Of a stretch of DNA of 64,000 bases, positions 8,582 to 18,120 are shown one piece after another. The stretch's first letter is position 1, and every line of letters begins with the position of its first letter. Under the pieces are notes generated by a model. That model was not told the DNA's origin. It was given only the letters and a program-made list of their open reading frames with translations, and did no database searches. A program made the translations under genes and the position numbers. Origin of the DNA: Brachybacterium equifaecis (GTDB taxonomy: Bacteria; Actinomycetota; Actinomycetes; Actinomycetales; Dermabacteraceae); contig NZ_JAKNCJ010000003.1 in NCBI RefSeq assembly GCF_023509525.1, forward strand, positions 206,421 to 270,420, read 5' to 3'.

Positions 8582-10549
8582 ATGCACCCCGATTCCCCCA
8601 TGCCCGCCTCTTCCGAGACGGACGCTCCTGACGTCGAGACCTCCCAGGGCTCCGTCGCCGACGCCGCTCCCGCCGAGACCCCCGAGGCTCCCGCCGCCCC
8701 CGCGGAGCCCACGTTCGCCGATCTCGATCTGCCGCCGGCCCTGATGACCGCGGTGGCCGCTCTCGGCTTCACCCGCCCCTCCCCCATCCAGGAGCAGGCG
8801 ATCCCCGCCCTCCTCTCGGGCCGCGACGTCATCGGCGTCGCGCAGACCGGCACCGGCAAGACCGCCGCGTTCGGCCTCCCCCTCCTGGCGGCCGTCGATT
8901 CGGCCGACCGCTCCACCCAGGCCCTCGTGCTCGCTCCGACCCGCGAGCTCGCGATGCAGGTCGCCGACGCGATCGCCTCGTTCGCCCAGGCATCCCGCGA
9001 GATCACGGTGACCTCCGTCTACGGCGGCTCCCCCTATCTCCCGCAGGAGCGCGCGCTCTCGAAGGGCTCGCAGGTCGTGGTCGGAACGCCCGGTCGCGTC
9101 ATCGACCACCTCAAGCGCGGCAACCTCAAGCTCGACTCCCTGCGCTACCTCGTCCTCGACGAGGCCGACGAGATGCTCCGCATGGGCTTCGCGGAGGACG
9201 TCGACCAGATCCTCAGCTTCGCTCCGGAGAGCAAGCAGGTCGCGCTGTTCTCGGCGACCATGCCCCCGGCGATCAAGAAGGTCGCCGCCGAGCACATGAC
9301 CGATCCGGTCTCCGTCTCGGTCGCGCGGCAGTCCTCCACCGTGACCTCCGTGCGCCAGCGCTACGCGGTCGTCCCGTTCCGCCACAAGACCGGCGCCCTG
9401 GCCCGGGTCCTCGCGACGTCCGACGCCGATGCGGCGATCGTCTTCGTGCGCACCCGCTCGGCCGCCGAGGACGTCGGCGTCGAGCTGCTCGCCCGCGGCA
9501 TCGTCGCGGCGACGATCAGCGGCGACGTGGCCCAGAAGGAGCGCGAGAAGATCGTCGAGCGACTGCGCGACGGCTCCCTCGATGTGCTCGTGGCGACGGA
9601 CGTCGCCGCCCGCGGCCTGGATGTCGAGCGCATCGGCCTCGTCGTGAACTTCGACGTCCCGGGCGAGCCCGAGGCCTACGTGCACCGCATCGGCCGCACC
9701 GGCCGCGCGGGCCGCACGGGAGAGGCGATCACCTTCGTCGCCCCGCACGAGCGCCGCAAGCTGCACGCGATCGAGAAGACGACTCGTCAGACCCTCGAGG
9801 AGTTCCAGATCCCGAGCCCGCGGGACGTCTCGATCCATCGCACCACCGCGCTCCTGCAGTCCGCTCCCGAGCGCGTCGAGCGCGGGCGACTGGACATGTA
9901 CCTCGAGCGCATCGACGCCTTCCTCGAGGAGTCGAGAATGGATGCGCGCACCCTGGCCGCAGCGCTCACGGCCAAGGCTGTGGGCGATGAGGGCCCCGGC
10001 AGCCCCACGGCCGAGGACGAGGAGTTCACGGGCGCCTCGCTCAAGGGCGGCGACCGCGACCGCGGCTCGGACCGCAACGGTCCCCGCGGCGGCGCAGCGG
10101 CTTCGCGCACCGAGCACGGCTATACCAGCTACCGCGTCGGCGCGGGCCACTCCCACGGCGTCAAGCCTGCCGGGCTCGTCGGTGCGATCACCGGCGAGGG
10201 CGGCATCAACGGCAAGATGATCGGCAAGATCGACATCATGGGGTCCTTCTCCCTGGTGCAGATCCGCGGGTCGCTCTCCCCCGCGCAGATGGACCAGATC
10301 AGCCGGGCGAAGGTCGGGGGTCGCGCGCTGCGCATCTCCGAGGATCAGGGCCCTCGCGGCGGCGCAGGCCGTCCCGCCGGCCGCGGCGGGTTCGCCGGCA
10401 AGAGCGGCGGCCGCTTCGACAAGGGCGATCAGCGCGGCTCCGGCCGCGACCGCGGCGGCTATGACCGCCCCCGCTCCGCCGGGTCCGACTCGCGCGGCTC
10501 CCGCGACTGGCGCGACGAGCATCGCGGTCCGGGTCGCGATCACCGCTGA
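8582..10549 (+). CDS. deaD: DEAD-box ATP-dependent RNA helicase, DeaD/CsdA type
   Basis: This is a cytoplasmic RNA helicase of the cold-shock and ribosome-assembly type. The 655-residue product has an acidic Ala/Pro-rich N-terminus and the Q motif region (about 45-72). Walker A AQTGTGKT is at about 87-94. PTRELA, DEAD, SAT and [11 protein letters not shown] follow. A DbpA-type RNA-binding domain follows (about 515-590, with [18 protein letters not shown]), then a Gly/Arg/Asp-rich tail. ATG at 8582 is preferred because GAAGGA lies 6 nt upstream; an in-frame GTG at 8546 has no such site. It diverges from aspS and is closed by a hairpin. Confidence 0.95.
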   Translation: MHPDSPMPASSETDAPDVETSQGSVADAAPAETPEAPAAPAEPTFADLDLPPALMTAVAALGFTRPSPIQEQAIPALLSGRDVIGVAQTGTGKTAAFGLPLLAAVDSADRSTQALVLAPTRELAMQVADAIASFAQASREITVTSVYGGSPYLPQERALSKGSQVVVGTPGRVIDHLKRGNLKLDSLRYLVLDEADEMLRMGFAEDVDQILSFAPESKQVALFSATMPPAIKKVAAEHMTDPVSVSVARQSSTVTSVRQRYAVVPFRHKTGALARVLATSDADAAIVFVRTRSAAEDVGVELLARGIVAATISGDVAQKEREKIVERLRDGSLDVLVATDVAARGLDVERIGLVVNFDVPGEPEAYVHRIGRTGRAGRTGEAITFVAPHERRKLHAIEKTTRQTLEEFQIPSPRDVSIHRTTALLQSAPERVERGRLDMYLERIDAFLEESRMDARTLAAALTAKAVGDEGPGSPTAEDEEFTGASLKGGDRDRGSDRNGPRGGAAASRTEHGYTSYRVGAGHSHGVKPAGLVGAITGEGGINGKMIGKIDIMGSFSLVQIRGSLSPAQMDQISRAKVGGRALRISEDQGPRGGAGRPAGRGGFAGKSGGRFDKGDQRGSGRDRGGYDRPRSAGSDSRGSRDWRDEHRGPGRDHR

Positions 10550-10564
10550 TCAGCGGACATGAGG

Positions 10565-10599
10565 AGAGGGGCCTCGCACCGATGGTGCGAGGCCCCTCT
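10565..10599. terminator. Terminator between deaD and the thioredoxin gene
   Basis: A 16-bp perfect stem (10565-10580 with 10584-10599) and a 3-nt loop lie just after the deaD stop and before the convergent thioredoxin stop. It can serve both directions. Confidence 0.8.
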
Positions 10600-10670
10600 T
10601 CTGTCGTGGTCGCAGGATGCTCGGGAGCGTCAGGGCGCTCCTGCCCGCTCCCGCGCGAGGCGCCGGGTGG

Positions 10671-11048
10671 TCAGGCCTGCGCCTGACCGCCCTTCTGCGA
10701 CTCGGCGTACGCCGAGCGGACCTCGTCCATGTCCAGGCCCTGGACCTTGGAGATCAGGTCCTCGAGGGCGGAGGCGGGAAGGGCTCCGGCCTGCTGGAAG
10801 ACCGGGATGCCCTCCCGGTATGCGACGAGGGTCGGGATCGCGGTGACGCCGTAGCGCATCGCGAGCTCCTGCTGGTCCTCGGTGTCGAGCTTCGCGAAGG
10901 TGACGTCGGGGTGGTCCTCGGCGGCCTTCTCGAAGATGGGGGCGAACCGCTGGCACGGAACGCACCAGCCCGCCCAGAAGTCGATCAGGACGACGCCGTC
11001 CTTGACGGTCTCGTCATGGTTCTCGGTGGTGAGAGTCGTGGTAGCCAT
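10671..11048 (-). CDS. trxA: Thioredoxin
   Basis: This small cytoplasmic thiol-disulfide oxidoreductase reduces protein disulfides, with electrons from thioredoxin reductase. The 125-residue protein has the thioredoxin fold with active-site WCVPC at 28-32, a variant of the usual WCGPC, and the cis-proline loop AIPTL. ATG at 11048 gives the usual N-terminus. The open frame extends 16 codons upstream, but those codons lie in a palindrome-rich spacer. No strong ribosome binding site is visible, so the start is less certain than the identity. Confidence 0.92.
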   Translation of the reverse strand: MATTTLTTENHDETVKDGVVLIDFWAGWCVPCQRFAPIFEKAAEDHPDVTFAKLDTEDQQELAMRYGVTAIPTLVAYREGIPVFQQAGALPASALEDLISKVQGLDMDEVRSAYAESQKGGQAQA

Positions 11049-11066
11049 GACCGGTAGAACGCTGAC

Positions 11067-11099
11067 CCCCGTGCACGGATTCCCTGCCCCGTGCACGGG
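11067..11099. repeat. Paired GTGCAC-centred palindromes between trxA and hisS
   Basis: Two copies of CCCCGTGCACGG (11067-11078 and 11087-11098) are each near-palindromic and sit 20 bp apart, centre to centre. They are 19-50 bp upstream of the trxA ATG and just after the hisS stop. They could form a long hairpin that ends hisS transcription, or a pair of binding sites for a dimeric regulator of trxA. Confidence 0.5.
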
Positions 11100-11108
11100 T
11101 GGGCGAGA

Positions 11109-12479
11109 TCACTCCCCCTCAGCGGCCTTCGCAACCGGGAGGATGCGCACGTGGAGGTCCTCGGCCGGGGGCTGCCACGTGCTCTCGTCGGCCGGGACCT
11201 GCTCGCCGGTGCGGATGTCCCGCACCTCGTCGCCCGCGCCCTCGGAGATCGATCCCGGGAACCAGACGAAGGGGATGCGGCGCTTGTCCGCGTGGCGGAT
11301 CTGCTTCCCGAGCTTCGCGGCGCTCGGGGCGACCTCGCAGCTGATCCCGCGCGCGCGCAGGGCGCGGGCGATCTCCTCGCTGCGGGCGCGCTCGGCCTCC
11401 TGGGACACCGAGACCAGCACGCACGTGGGGACGTCCCGCGACGGGCGCGCGAGCTCGGCGGAGATGATCCGCGAGACCAGTCGCGAGAGCCCGATCGAGA
11501 GTCCCACGCCGGGGTAGCTGTGACGGTTGTCCGCGGCGAGGCGGTCGTAGCGGCCGCCAGAGCAGATCGACCCCAGCGCCGCGTGGCCCTCGAGGAACGT
11601 CTCGAAGACCGTGCCCGTGTAGTAGTCGAGGCCGCGCGCGATGGAGAGGTCCGCGACCATGACGCCCGGCACGGAGCGCCCCACGCTCTCGAGGACGGCT
11701 GCGAGCTCGGCGATGCCCTCCTCGAGCATCTCGCCCTGGCCGCCGAGGGCCCGCACGCGATCGGCGAACGAGCCGTCGGCCGTGCGGATGCCCGCGAAGT
11801 CGAGGCAGGCGGCGGCCTGCTGCGCATCCGCGCCGGCCTCGCTCTGCAGGAGGCGGGAGGCCGCCTCGGCACCGATCTTCGGGAGCTTGTCGAGGGTGCG
11901 CAGGACCGCTCCGGTGTCGGCGAGCCCGAGGGAGGTGAAGAAGCCCTCCGAGAGCTTGCGGTTGTTCGCGTGGATCGTGAACCCGGGAAGCGGCAGGCGC
12001 GAGAGGATCTCGGCCATCACCACGGCGACGTCGGCCTCCAGGTGCGCCGGCAGGACGTCCTGGCCGACGATGTCGAGATCGGCCTGGTAGAACTCGCGGA
12101 AGCGGCCGTCCTGCGGCCGCTCACCGCGCCAGACCTTCTGGATCTGGAAGCGGCGCAGGGGGAAGGCGAGGTCGTTCTGGTGCTCCAGCACGTAGCGGGC
12201 GAGCGGGACGGTGAGGTCGAAGTGCAGTCCCAGCTGACGGGACGGATCGGCGCTCTCCCCCGGCTCCTCGCTCGCGTGCAGCCGCCGCAGCACGTAGACC
12301 TCCTTGTCGATCTCGCCCTTGCGGACGAGCTCGCTGAGCGGCTCGACCGCGCGCGTCTCGATCCCGGAGAACCCGTGGAGCTCGGCGACCTCGCGGAACA
12401 CGTCGATGACGTGCTGCTCGATCTGGCGCTGCGCGGGCAGCCACTCGGGGAATCCGGACAGGGCGCTGATCTTCGCCAC
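11109..12479 (-). CDS. hisS: Histidyl-tRNA synthetase
   Basis: This class II synthetase charges tRNA-His. The 456-residue protein shows motif 2 (FREFYQADLDIVG), the histidine-specific signature IARGLDYYTGTVFE, motif 3 (GVGLSIGLSRL) and a C-terminal anticodon-binding domain of about 95 residues. GTG at 12479 is chosen because AAGGAG lies 7 nt upstream. An in-frame ATG five codons earlier would place that site inside the gene. The gene diverges from the DUF349 gene. Confidence 0.95.
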   Translation of the reverse strand: MAKISALSGFPEWLPAQRQIEQHVIDVFREVAELHGFSGIETRAVEPLSELVRKGEIDKEVYVLRRLHASEEPGESADPSRQLGLHFDLTVPLARYVLEHQNDLAFPLRRFQIQKVWRGERPQDGRFREFYQADLDIVGQDVLPAHLEADVAVVMAEILSRLPLPGFTIHANNRKLSEGFFTSLGLADTGAVLRTLDKLPKIGAEAASRLLQSEAGADAQQAAACLDFAGIRTADGSFADRVRALGGQGEMLEEGIAELAAVLESVGRSVPGVMVADLSIARGLDYYTGTVFETFLEGHAALGSICSGGRYDRLAADNRHSYPGVGLSIGLSRLVSRIISAELARPSRDVPTCVLVSVSQEAERARSEEIARALRARGISCEVAPSAAKLGKQIRHADKRRIPFVWFPGSISEGAGDEVRDIRTGEQVPADESTWQPPAEDLHVRILPVAKAAEGE

Positions 12480-12539
12480 GAGGTCTCCTTGCATGAGGGG
12501 TCGGCCCTCCATTATCCGCCCTCGCGCCCCCGAGGGGCC

Positions 12540-12577
12540 GCCGTGCCCGCGCTCACGGGCAGGGGCGCGGGCACGGC
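12540..12577. repeat. Inverted repeat in the hisS/DUF349 divergent spacer
   Basis: A 13-bp perfect inverted repeat (12540-12552 with 12565-12577) and a 12-nt spacer lie in the 205-nt region between the two divergent starts. It may be an operator or a leader hairpin. No clear promoter hexamers are seen beside it. Confidence 0.4.
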
Positions 12578-12684
12578 AGGGAAGCCCTGTAGAGTGCGCT
12601 CGCGTGGCGATCCGCGCCACATCCGATGAGGCCACGGCAGTGGCAGTGCCCGCGATCCCAGCGGAATGAACGAAGGAGCTCCTG

Positions 12685-14265
12685 GTGAGCGAGAACGAGA
12701 CTCCCGACGCCCCCGCCACCGAGGCCGGTCAGAGCACCGCCGACGAGCTCCAGCCCGCAGCGGAGACCTCCGCGCAGGAGCCCGCAGCGGGCGAGGCAGC
12801 CGTCCAGGAGCCCGCAGCAGACGGCACGGCCGCCGAGCAGCAGCCCGCGGCGGAGGACTCCGCAGCGCAGGCGGGCGCGGCGCCTGCCGCGCCGCGCCCC
12901 GCTCAGCCGCGCCGCCCCGGGCCTCCGAGCCCCGCGGCCCTCGCAGGGCGCAAGCCGGCCGTCACCCTCATCCCCGTCGCGCCCCCCGTGCAGTCCTATG
13001 CGGATGCCGACGTCGAGGCGGCTCTCGCATTCGGCGAGATCGACGAGGACGGCAGCATCATCGTCCTCGACGGCACGCAGAAGCGCGTGATCGGCACCGC
13101 CGCCGGGGAGGACCGCGCGCAGGCTCTCACGCCGCTGGCGCACGCCTACCTCGATCTCGTCGCGTTCCTGGACGTCACCGAGCAGCGCCTGGCGGTCCCC
13201 GACCTCACCCAGGCCGATCTCAACCGGCTCCTGGAGAACCTGCGCAAGAACCTCAAGGAGCCGAAGGCCATCGGCGACATCCCCGCGCTGCGCACGCGCG
13301 CCGCAGATCTGCGCGAAGTCGCGAAGGCTCGCATCCAGGCGCTCGAGTCGGAGCGGGTCGCCCAGCGCGAGGAGGCCGCAGCCGGCCGCACCGCGTTCGT
13401 CGAGTCCATCGAGGCTCTCGTGGCGACCGATCCCGACCGCATGAGCTGGAAGAGCGCCGGCGAGACCATGCGCGAGATGGTCCCCACCTGGAAGTCCATG
13501 CAGAAGGACGGCCCGGCCCTGGACCGTGCGACCGAGGATGCGCTCTGGAAGCGGCTCTCGGCGGCGCGCAGCGCCTTCGATCGCAAGCGCCGCGCGTTCT
13601 TCTCGCAGATCGACGAGCAGCACGGCGAGGCCGAGAAGGTCAAGGAGGACATCATCCGCCGCGCGGAGGCCCTCCAGGGCTCGACCGACTGGGGCCCCAC
13701 GGTGCGCGAGTACCGCTCCCTCATGGACGAGTGGAAGGCCGCGCCCCGCGGCAACCGCAAGAAGGACGACGCCCAGTGGGCGCGGTTCAAGGCCGCGCAG
13801 GACACCTTCTTCGCCGCCCGCAACGAGGACCTCCACGCCTCGGACGCCGAGCAGCAGGAGAACCTGACGCTCAAGGAGAAGCTGCTCGAGCAGGCCGAGG
13901 CGATCGACCTCAGCAAGGGGCTGGACGCCGCGAAGGCCGCCCTCGGCTCGATCCAGGACGCCTGGGAGGCGGCCGGCAAGGTCCCGCGCGCAGCGATGCG
14001 ACGGATCGAGGACCGTCTGCGCGCCGTCGAGCGCTCGGTCAAGCAGGCCGAGGACGACGAGTGGCGCCGCACCGACCCCTCGACGCGCGCCCGCGTCGAG
14101 GGCGCCTCCAGCCAGCTGCACAGCGCGATCGCCAGCTACGAGGAGGACCTCGAGAAGGCCCGGAAGTCCGGCGATCCGGCGAAGATCGCGAAGGCCGAGG
14201 AGGCCCTGCGCGTGCGCCGCGAGTGGCTCGAGGTCATCGAGCGCTCCAAGCGCGACCTCGGCTGA
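12685..14265 (+). CDS. DUF349 domain-containing coiled-coil protein
   Basis: The 526-residue protein has an acidic, Ala/Pro/Glu-rich disordered N-terminus (about 1-95). Then come several helical repeats of the DUF349 type. These are recognisable by repeated patterns ending in aromatic-basic motifs such as LWKRLSAARSAFDRKRRAFF and WARFKAAQDTFFAARN. DUF349 proteins are cytoplasmic and of uncertain function. The GTG start has GAAGGAG 7 nt upstream. A hairpin closes the gene. Codon use matches the surroundings, so it is probably core genome. Confidence 0.9.
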   Translation: MSENETPDAPATEAGQSTADELQPAAETSAQEPAAGEAAVQEPAADGTAAEQQPAAEDSAAQAGAAPAAPRPAQPRRPGPPSPAALAGRKPAVTLIPVAPPVQSYADADVEAALAFGEIDEDGSIIVLDGTQKRVIGTAAGEDRAQALTPLAHAYLDLVAFLDVTEQRLAVPDLTQADLNRLLENLRKNLKEPKAIGDIPALRTRAADLREVAKARIQALESERVAQREEAAAGRTAFVESIEALVATDPDRMSWKSAGETMREMVPTWKSMQKDGPALDRATEDALWKRLSAARSAFDRKRRAFFSQIDEQHGEAEKVKEDIIRRAEALQGSTDWGPTVREYRSLMDEWKAAPRGNRKKDDAQWARFKAAQDTFFAARNEDLHASDAEQQENLTLKEKLLEQAEAIDLSKGLDAAKAALGSIQDAWEAAGKVPRAAMRRIEDRLRAVERSVKQAEDDEWRRTDPSTRARVEGASSQLHSAIASYEEDLEKARKSGDPAKIAKAEEALRVRREWLEVIERSKRDLG

Positions 14266-14300
14266 GGGCGAATCCTCCCCAGCTCCGCCAGCGGGACCGC

Positions 14301-14336
14301 AGCGGCGCCCGTCCACAATCGTGGAGGGGCGCCGCT
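14301..14336 (+). terminator. Terminator after the DUF349 gene
   Basis: A stem of 16 bp with one mismatch (14301-14316 with 14321-14336) and a 4-nt loop lies 35 nt after the stop. It separates DUF349 from the AbiEi-like gene, whose start follows 21 nt later. Confidence 0.65.
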
Positions 14337-14357
14337 GCTGCATGCCATGCTCCCTGC

Positions 14358-15140
14358 ATGACCGCACCCGCCCGGGCCCTCCCCTGCGCCGCCTGGTCCG
14401 CGCACGCCGCCGACCTCGCCGCGCCGCTGGAGCGCGAGATGGCGCAGTGGCCGGCAGGGAGCCCCTCCACCGAGGGGGCGGTGCTCGACGGGCACGTGCT
14501 GCGCCTCGATCGCGACCTCTGCATCCCCGCTGATCTTGCGCGCACCGCGCTGGACCGCGCGCTCCTGGTGGGCTGCGTGATCGGCGAGCAGCTGCGGCCC
14601 CACCACGTGATCGCGGGACGGTCCGCGCTCTGGGTGCATCTGGGAGGCGCCTTCCCCCGCCCTCTCGAGCTGCTCACCTCTGCGCACCGCAGTCTCGTCA
14701 GCGGCGCGAGCGTGCGCCACTGCACCCTGCTGCCCGAGGAGATCGACGTCATCGCCGGAGCGCCGGTCACGAGCCCCGCCCGCACTTGCATAGACCTGAT
14801 GCGCTTCGCGCCTCAGGACGCGGCAGTGCGCGCGGTCGCCGCGATGCTCGGAGCCGGTCTCTGCACCCCCGCGCAGCTGGGGCGCGCCCTGCGCTCGGTG
14901 CAGGGCCTGCGCGGCTCGAGGAGGGCCGCTGAGCTGCTGCGCGGCATGGAGGATCCGCGAGCGCGCCCCTCGGTGGACGCGCGAGCGCGCCGCTTCACCC
15001 GGGAGCCGTGCGGGCACCCCGAACACCGCGAGCACCCCGAGCCCCGCGAAGGGCGAGCCCCTGGACCCGGGCTCCAGGGCGCTCAGGCGCGCGCGGCCTC
15101 GCGCCCCTCTACCGGCTTGCCGTCGGCGGTCACCCGGTAG
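14358..15140 (+). CDS. AbiEi-antitoxin-like domain protein without a nuclease domain
   Basis: The 260-residue protein resembles actinobacterial proteins annotated as type IV toxin-antitoxin AbiEi-like. The recognisable parts are the middle stretch VTSPARTCIDLMRF (about 137-150) and the helical segment after it. Longer relatives end in a DUF559 endonuclease-like domain; here the sequence instead becomes a low-complexity His/Pro/Arg tail. Its last 58 nt overlap the convergent rel gene. No ribosome binding site precedes the ATG, and a terminator lies just upstream, so expression is uncertain. It may be a 3-prime-truncated gene. No AbiEii partner is nearby. Confidence 0.6.
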   Translation: MTAPARALPCAAWSAHAADLAAPLEREMAQWPAGSPSTEGAVLDGHVLRLDRDLCIPADLARTALDRALLVGCVIGEQLRPHHVIAGRSALWVHLGGAFPRPLELLTSAHRSLVSGASVRHCTLLPEEIDVIAGAPVTSPARTCIDLMRFAPQDAAVRAVAAMLGAGLCTPAQLGRALRSVQGLRGSRRAAELLRGMEDPRARPSVDARARRFTREPCGHPEHREHPEPREGRAPGPGLQGAQARAASRPSTGLPSAVTR

Positions 15141-17482
15141 GCGTCGTAGACGCCCTCGACCTTCCGCACCTGGGTCAGCACGGACTGCAGATGGCTCGGA
15201 TCGGCGAGCTCGAAGGTGAAGTTCGCGACCGCGAGCCGATCGCGGTGGGACTGGCACGAGGCGGAGCTGAGGTTCACGTGCTGGTCGGAGATCACCAGAG
15301 CGAGGTCCGTGAGCAGGCGACCCCGGTCCAGGGCCTCGACCTTGATGTGCACCATGTACGTCGCGCCCGTGCGACCGGACCAGTGCACCGGGACGATGCG
15401 CTCGGGATCCTGATCGACCAGCTGGCGCACATTGCTGCAGGCCTCGTGGTGCACGGAGATGCCCGCGCCCCGTGTCACGAAGCCGAGGATCGGATCGCCC
15501 GGCACGGGGGTGCAGCACTTCGCGAGCTTCACCCAGAGATCGCTCTGGCCGTCGACCTCGACCCCCTGGTCCGTCTCGGCCGTGTGCTGCTGCGCGTGCG
15601 AGCGCCGGGAGAGCGCCTTGGAGGGCACCGTCATCTCGACGATGTCCTCCTCGCTCCCCGCCTCTCCCCCGAGACCGGCGCGAAGCGTCTCGACGACGTG
15701 CGCGGCGCTGATATGCCCCTCGCCGATGGCGGTGTAGAGCGAATCGACCGACGGCTGGTGGAGATCCAGCGCGACCCCGTTGAGGATCTCGTGGGTCAGC
15801 AGGCGCCGCATCGGGAGGTCCTGGCGGCGCAGCGCCTTGGCGAGCTCGTCCTTGCCCTTCTCCAGCGCCTCCTCGCGGCGCTCCTTGGAGAACCACTGCC
15901 GGATCTTCGTGCGCGCGCGGGGGGACTTCACGAAGCCGAGCCAGTCGCGGCTCGGACCCGCGTCGTCGGCCTTGGAGGTGAACACCTCGACCACATCGCC
16001 GGTGCTCAGCGCCGAGTCCAGCGGGACCAGCCGACCGTTCACGCGCGAGCCCATCGTGCGGTGACCCACCTCCGTGTGCACGGAGTAGGCGAAGTCCACC
16101 GGGCTCGCCCCCTGCGGGAGGGCGATGACGTCGCCCTTCGGGGTGAAGACGAACACCTCCTGGCTGTTGATCTCGAAACGCAGGGAGTCGAGGAACTCCC
16201 CCGAGTCGCTCGTGTCCTTCTGCCAGTCCATGAGCTGGCGCAGCCAGGCCATCTCTCCGCTGCCGCCGCGCTGGTCGGGATTCGCCCCTGCGAGCGCCTT
16301 GTACTTCCAGTGGGCCGCCACTCCGTACTCGGCGCGGCGGTGCATCTCCCGGGTGCGGATCTGGATCTCCACGGGCTTGCCCGTCGGACCGATCACGGTC
16401 GTGTGCAGCGACTGGTAGAGGTTGAACTTCGGCAGGGCGATGTAGTCCTTGAACCTGCCGGGGATCGGCGACCACCGCGAATGGAGGATGCCGAGCACGC
16501 CGTAGCAGTCCCGCACCGTGTCGACCAGGACGCGGATCCCCACCAGGTCGTAGATGTCGGCGAAGTCCCGGCCGCGCACGATCATCTTCTGATAGATCGA
16601 GTAGTAGTGCTTGGGCCGGCCGGTGACGGTCGCCTTGATGCGGGCCTGGCGCAGATCGTCCTGGATCTGACCGGAGACGCTCTGCAGGTACTGCTCGCGC
16701 GCGGGAGCGTGCTGCGCGACCAGCGAGACGATCTCGTCGTACACCTTGGGGTACAGGACCTGGAAGGAGCGGTCCTCGAGCTCCCACTTGATGGTGTTCA
16801 GCCCGAGCCTGTGCGCCAGCGGCGCGTAGATCTCCAGGGTCTCCTTGGCCTTGCGCTCGGCGGAGGCCGACGGCACGTACTTCCAGGTGCGCGCGTTGTG
16901 GAGGCGATCGGCGAGCTTGATGAGCAGCACGCGGATGTCCCGGCTCATCGCCACGATCATCTTGCGCACGGTCTCGGCCTGCGCGGCCTCCCCGTAGGTG
17001 ACCTTGTCGAGCTTGGTCACGCCGTCCACCATGACGGCGACCTCGTCGCCGAAGTCGCTGCGGAGCTGGTCCAGGGAGTAGTCGGTGTCCTCGACCGTGT
17101 CGTGCAGGAGCGCCGCGGCCAGCACCTCCACCGGGCTGCCGAGCTCCGCCAGGATCGTGGCGACGGAGACCGGGTGGGTGATGTACGGATCGCCGCTCTT
17201 GCGCATCTGGCCGCGGTGCGCCTTCTCGGCGACCGCGTACGCCCGCTCCAGGAGCGCGAGGTCCTCCTTGGAGCGCGTGGACACCACGACCTGCGCGAGG
17301 GGCTCGAAGTATGCGCTCGCCGGTCCGGCCGAGGGCGTCGCGGCCGAGCGCGCGCCGAAGAACGAGAACGGGGACCGCGAGCGACGAAGGGTGGGCACCG
17401 CGGAGTCGCCGACCCCGGAGCGGGGCGCAGCCGACGACCCGGCCCTTGGCTTCGGGACCGTGGGCTTGTCCTGGTCAGGCAT
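15083..17482 (-). CDS. rel: Bifunctional (p)ppGpp synthetase/hydrolase
   Basis: This stringent-response enzyme makes and degrades (p)ppGpp. The 799-residue protein has the N-terminal hydrolase domain with the HD pair at 127-128 (LLHDTVEDT), so hydrolysis should be intact. The synthetase domain carries RPKHYYSIYQK. A TGS domain (about 450-510) and a C-terminal ACT domain (last 80 residues) follow. AAGGAGG 9 nt before the ATG supports the start. It lies downstream of apt in the common actinobacterial yajC-secD-secF-apt-rel order, with an 84-nt gap that can hold its own promoter. Confidence 0.96.
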   Translation of the reverse strand: MPDQDKPTVPKPRAGSSAAPRSGVGDSAVPTLRRSRSPFSFFGARSAATPSAGPASAYFEPLAQVVVSTRSKEDLALLERAYAVAEKAHRGQMRKSGDPYITHPVSVATILAELGSPVEVLAAALLHDTVEDTDYSLDQLRSDFGDEVAVMVDGVTKLDKVTYGEAAQAETVRKMIVAMSRDIRVLLIKLADRLHNARTWKYVPSASAERKAKETLEIYAPLAHRLGLNTIKWELEDRSFQVLYPKVYDEIVSLVAQHAPAREQYLQSVSGQIQDDLRQARIKATVTGRPKHYYSIYQKMIVRGRDFADIYDLVGIRVLVDTVRDCYGVLGILHSRWSPIPGRFKDYIALPKFNLYQSLHTTVIGPTGKPVEIQIRTREMHRRAEYGVAAHWKYKALAGANPDQRGGSGEMAWLRQLMDWQKDTSDSGEFLDSLRFEINSQEVFVFTPKGDVIALPQGASPVDFAYSVHTEVGHRTMGSRVNGRLVPLDSALSTGDVVEVFTSKADDAGPSRDWLGFVKSPRARTKIRQWFSKERREEALEKGKDELAKALRRQDLPMRRLLTHEILNGVALDLHQPSVDSLYTAIGEGHISAAHVVETLRAGLGGEAGSEEDIVEMTVPSKALSRRSHAQQHTAETDQGVEVDGQSDLWVKLAKCCTPVPGDPILGFVTRGAGISVHHEACSNVRQLVDQDPERIVPVHWSGRTGATYMVHIKVEALDRGRLLTDLALVISDQHVNLSSASCQSHRDRLAVANFTFELADPSHLQSVLTQVRKVEGVYDAYRVTADGKPVEGREAARA

Positions 17483-17566
17483 GGGGCCACCTCCTTGCGC
17501 GGAGCGGCAAGTCTATGCCGTGGCCAGGGCTGCCCGGACCGGTGTCCGGGCAGCCCGGCTCCGGGA

Positions 17567-18118
17567 TCAGTTCGGGATCGACCAGACGGTCGTCACGGGG
17601 ACCTCGGGCAGCTTGCTGCGGCCGTCCAGGCCCTGCAGCTCGACGAGGAACGAGGCGCCCAGCAGCTCGACGTCGAACTGGCGGACCAGCTCGATCGCCG
17701 CGGCCGCGGTGCCGCCGGTGGCGAGCAGGTCGTCGACCACGAGCACCCGTGATCCGGCGGGGATCGCGTTCTCGGCGATCTCGACGGTCGCGCTGCCGTA
17801 CTCCAGGGAGTACGAGATCTGGCGCGGCGTGCCCGGCAGCTTGCCGGCCTTCCGGGCGGGGATGAACCCGGCGCCGAGCTCGTAGGCCAGCGGGGTGCCC
17901 ATCACGAATCCGCGCGCCTCGAGGCCGACGATGTAGTCGATGCGCTCCGGGAGGATCGAGCACCAGTGGCTGATGATCGCGTGGAAAGCGACCGGGTCCG
18001 CGAGCAGCGGCGTGATGTCGCGGAACAGCACCCCGGGCTCGGGGAAGTCGGGGTACTCGGCGATCCGGCTGGTCATCAGCTCCTGGAGCGCCTGCGGGGT
18101 GAGGGAGGGTCGGGTCAT
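17567..18118 (-). CDS. apt: Adenine phosphoribosyltransferase
   Basis: The enzyme salvages adenine to AMP using PRPP. The 183-residue protein has the PRPP-binding motif VLVVDDLLATGGT at about 125-137 and the upstream GLEARGF motif at 65-71 typical of Apt. It starts 2 nt after the secF stop, so it belongs to the secDF transcript. The grouping of apt with secDF and rel is conserved in actinobacteria. Confidence 0.94.
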   Translation of the reverse strand: MTRPSLTPQALQELMTSRIAEYPDFPEPGVLFRDITPLLADPVAFHAIISHWCSILPERIDYIVGLEARGFVMGTPLAYELGAGFIPARKAGKLPGTPRQISYSLEYGSATVEIAENAIPAGSRVLVVDDLLATGGTAAAAIELVRQFDVELLGASFLVELQGLDGRSKLPEVPVTTVWSIPN

Positions 18119-18120
18119 CG

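Noticed and set aside
8360..10543. N-terminal extension of AspS to more than 1300 residues
   Set aside because: The extra frame is antisense to the helicase gene, and the standard AspRS N-terminus begins at the GTG at 8359.
15008..17752. Long plus-strand open frame opposite rel
   Set aside because: It is an antisense shadow of rel, whose domains and ribosome binding site are clear.
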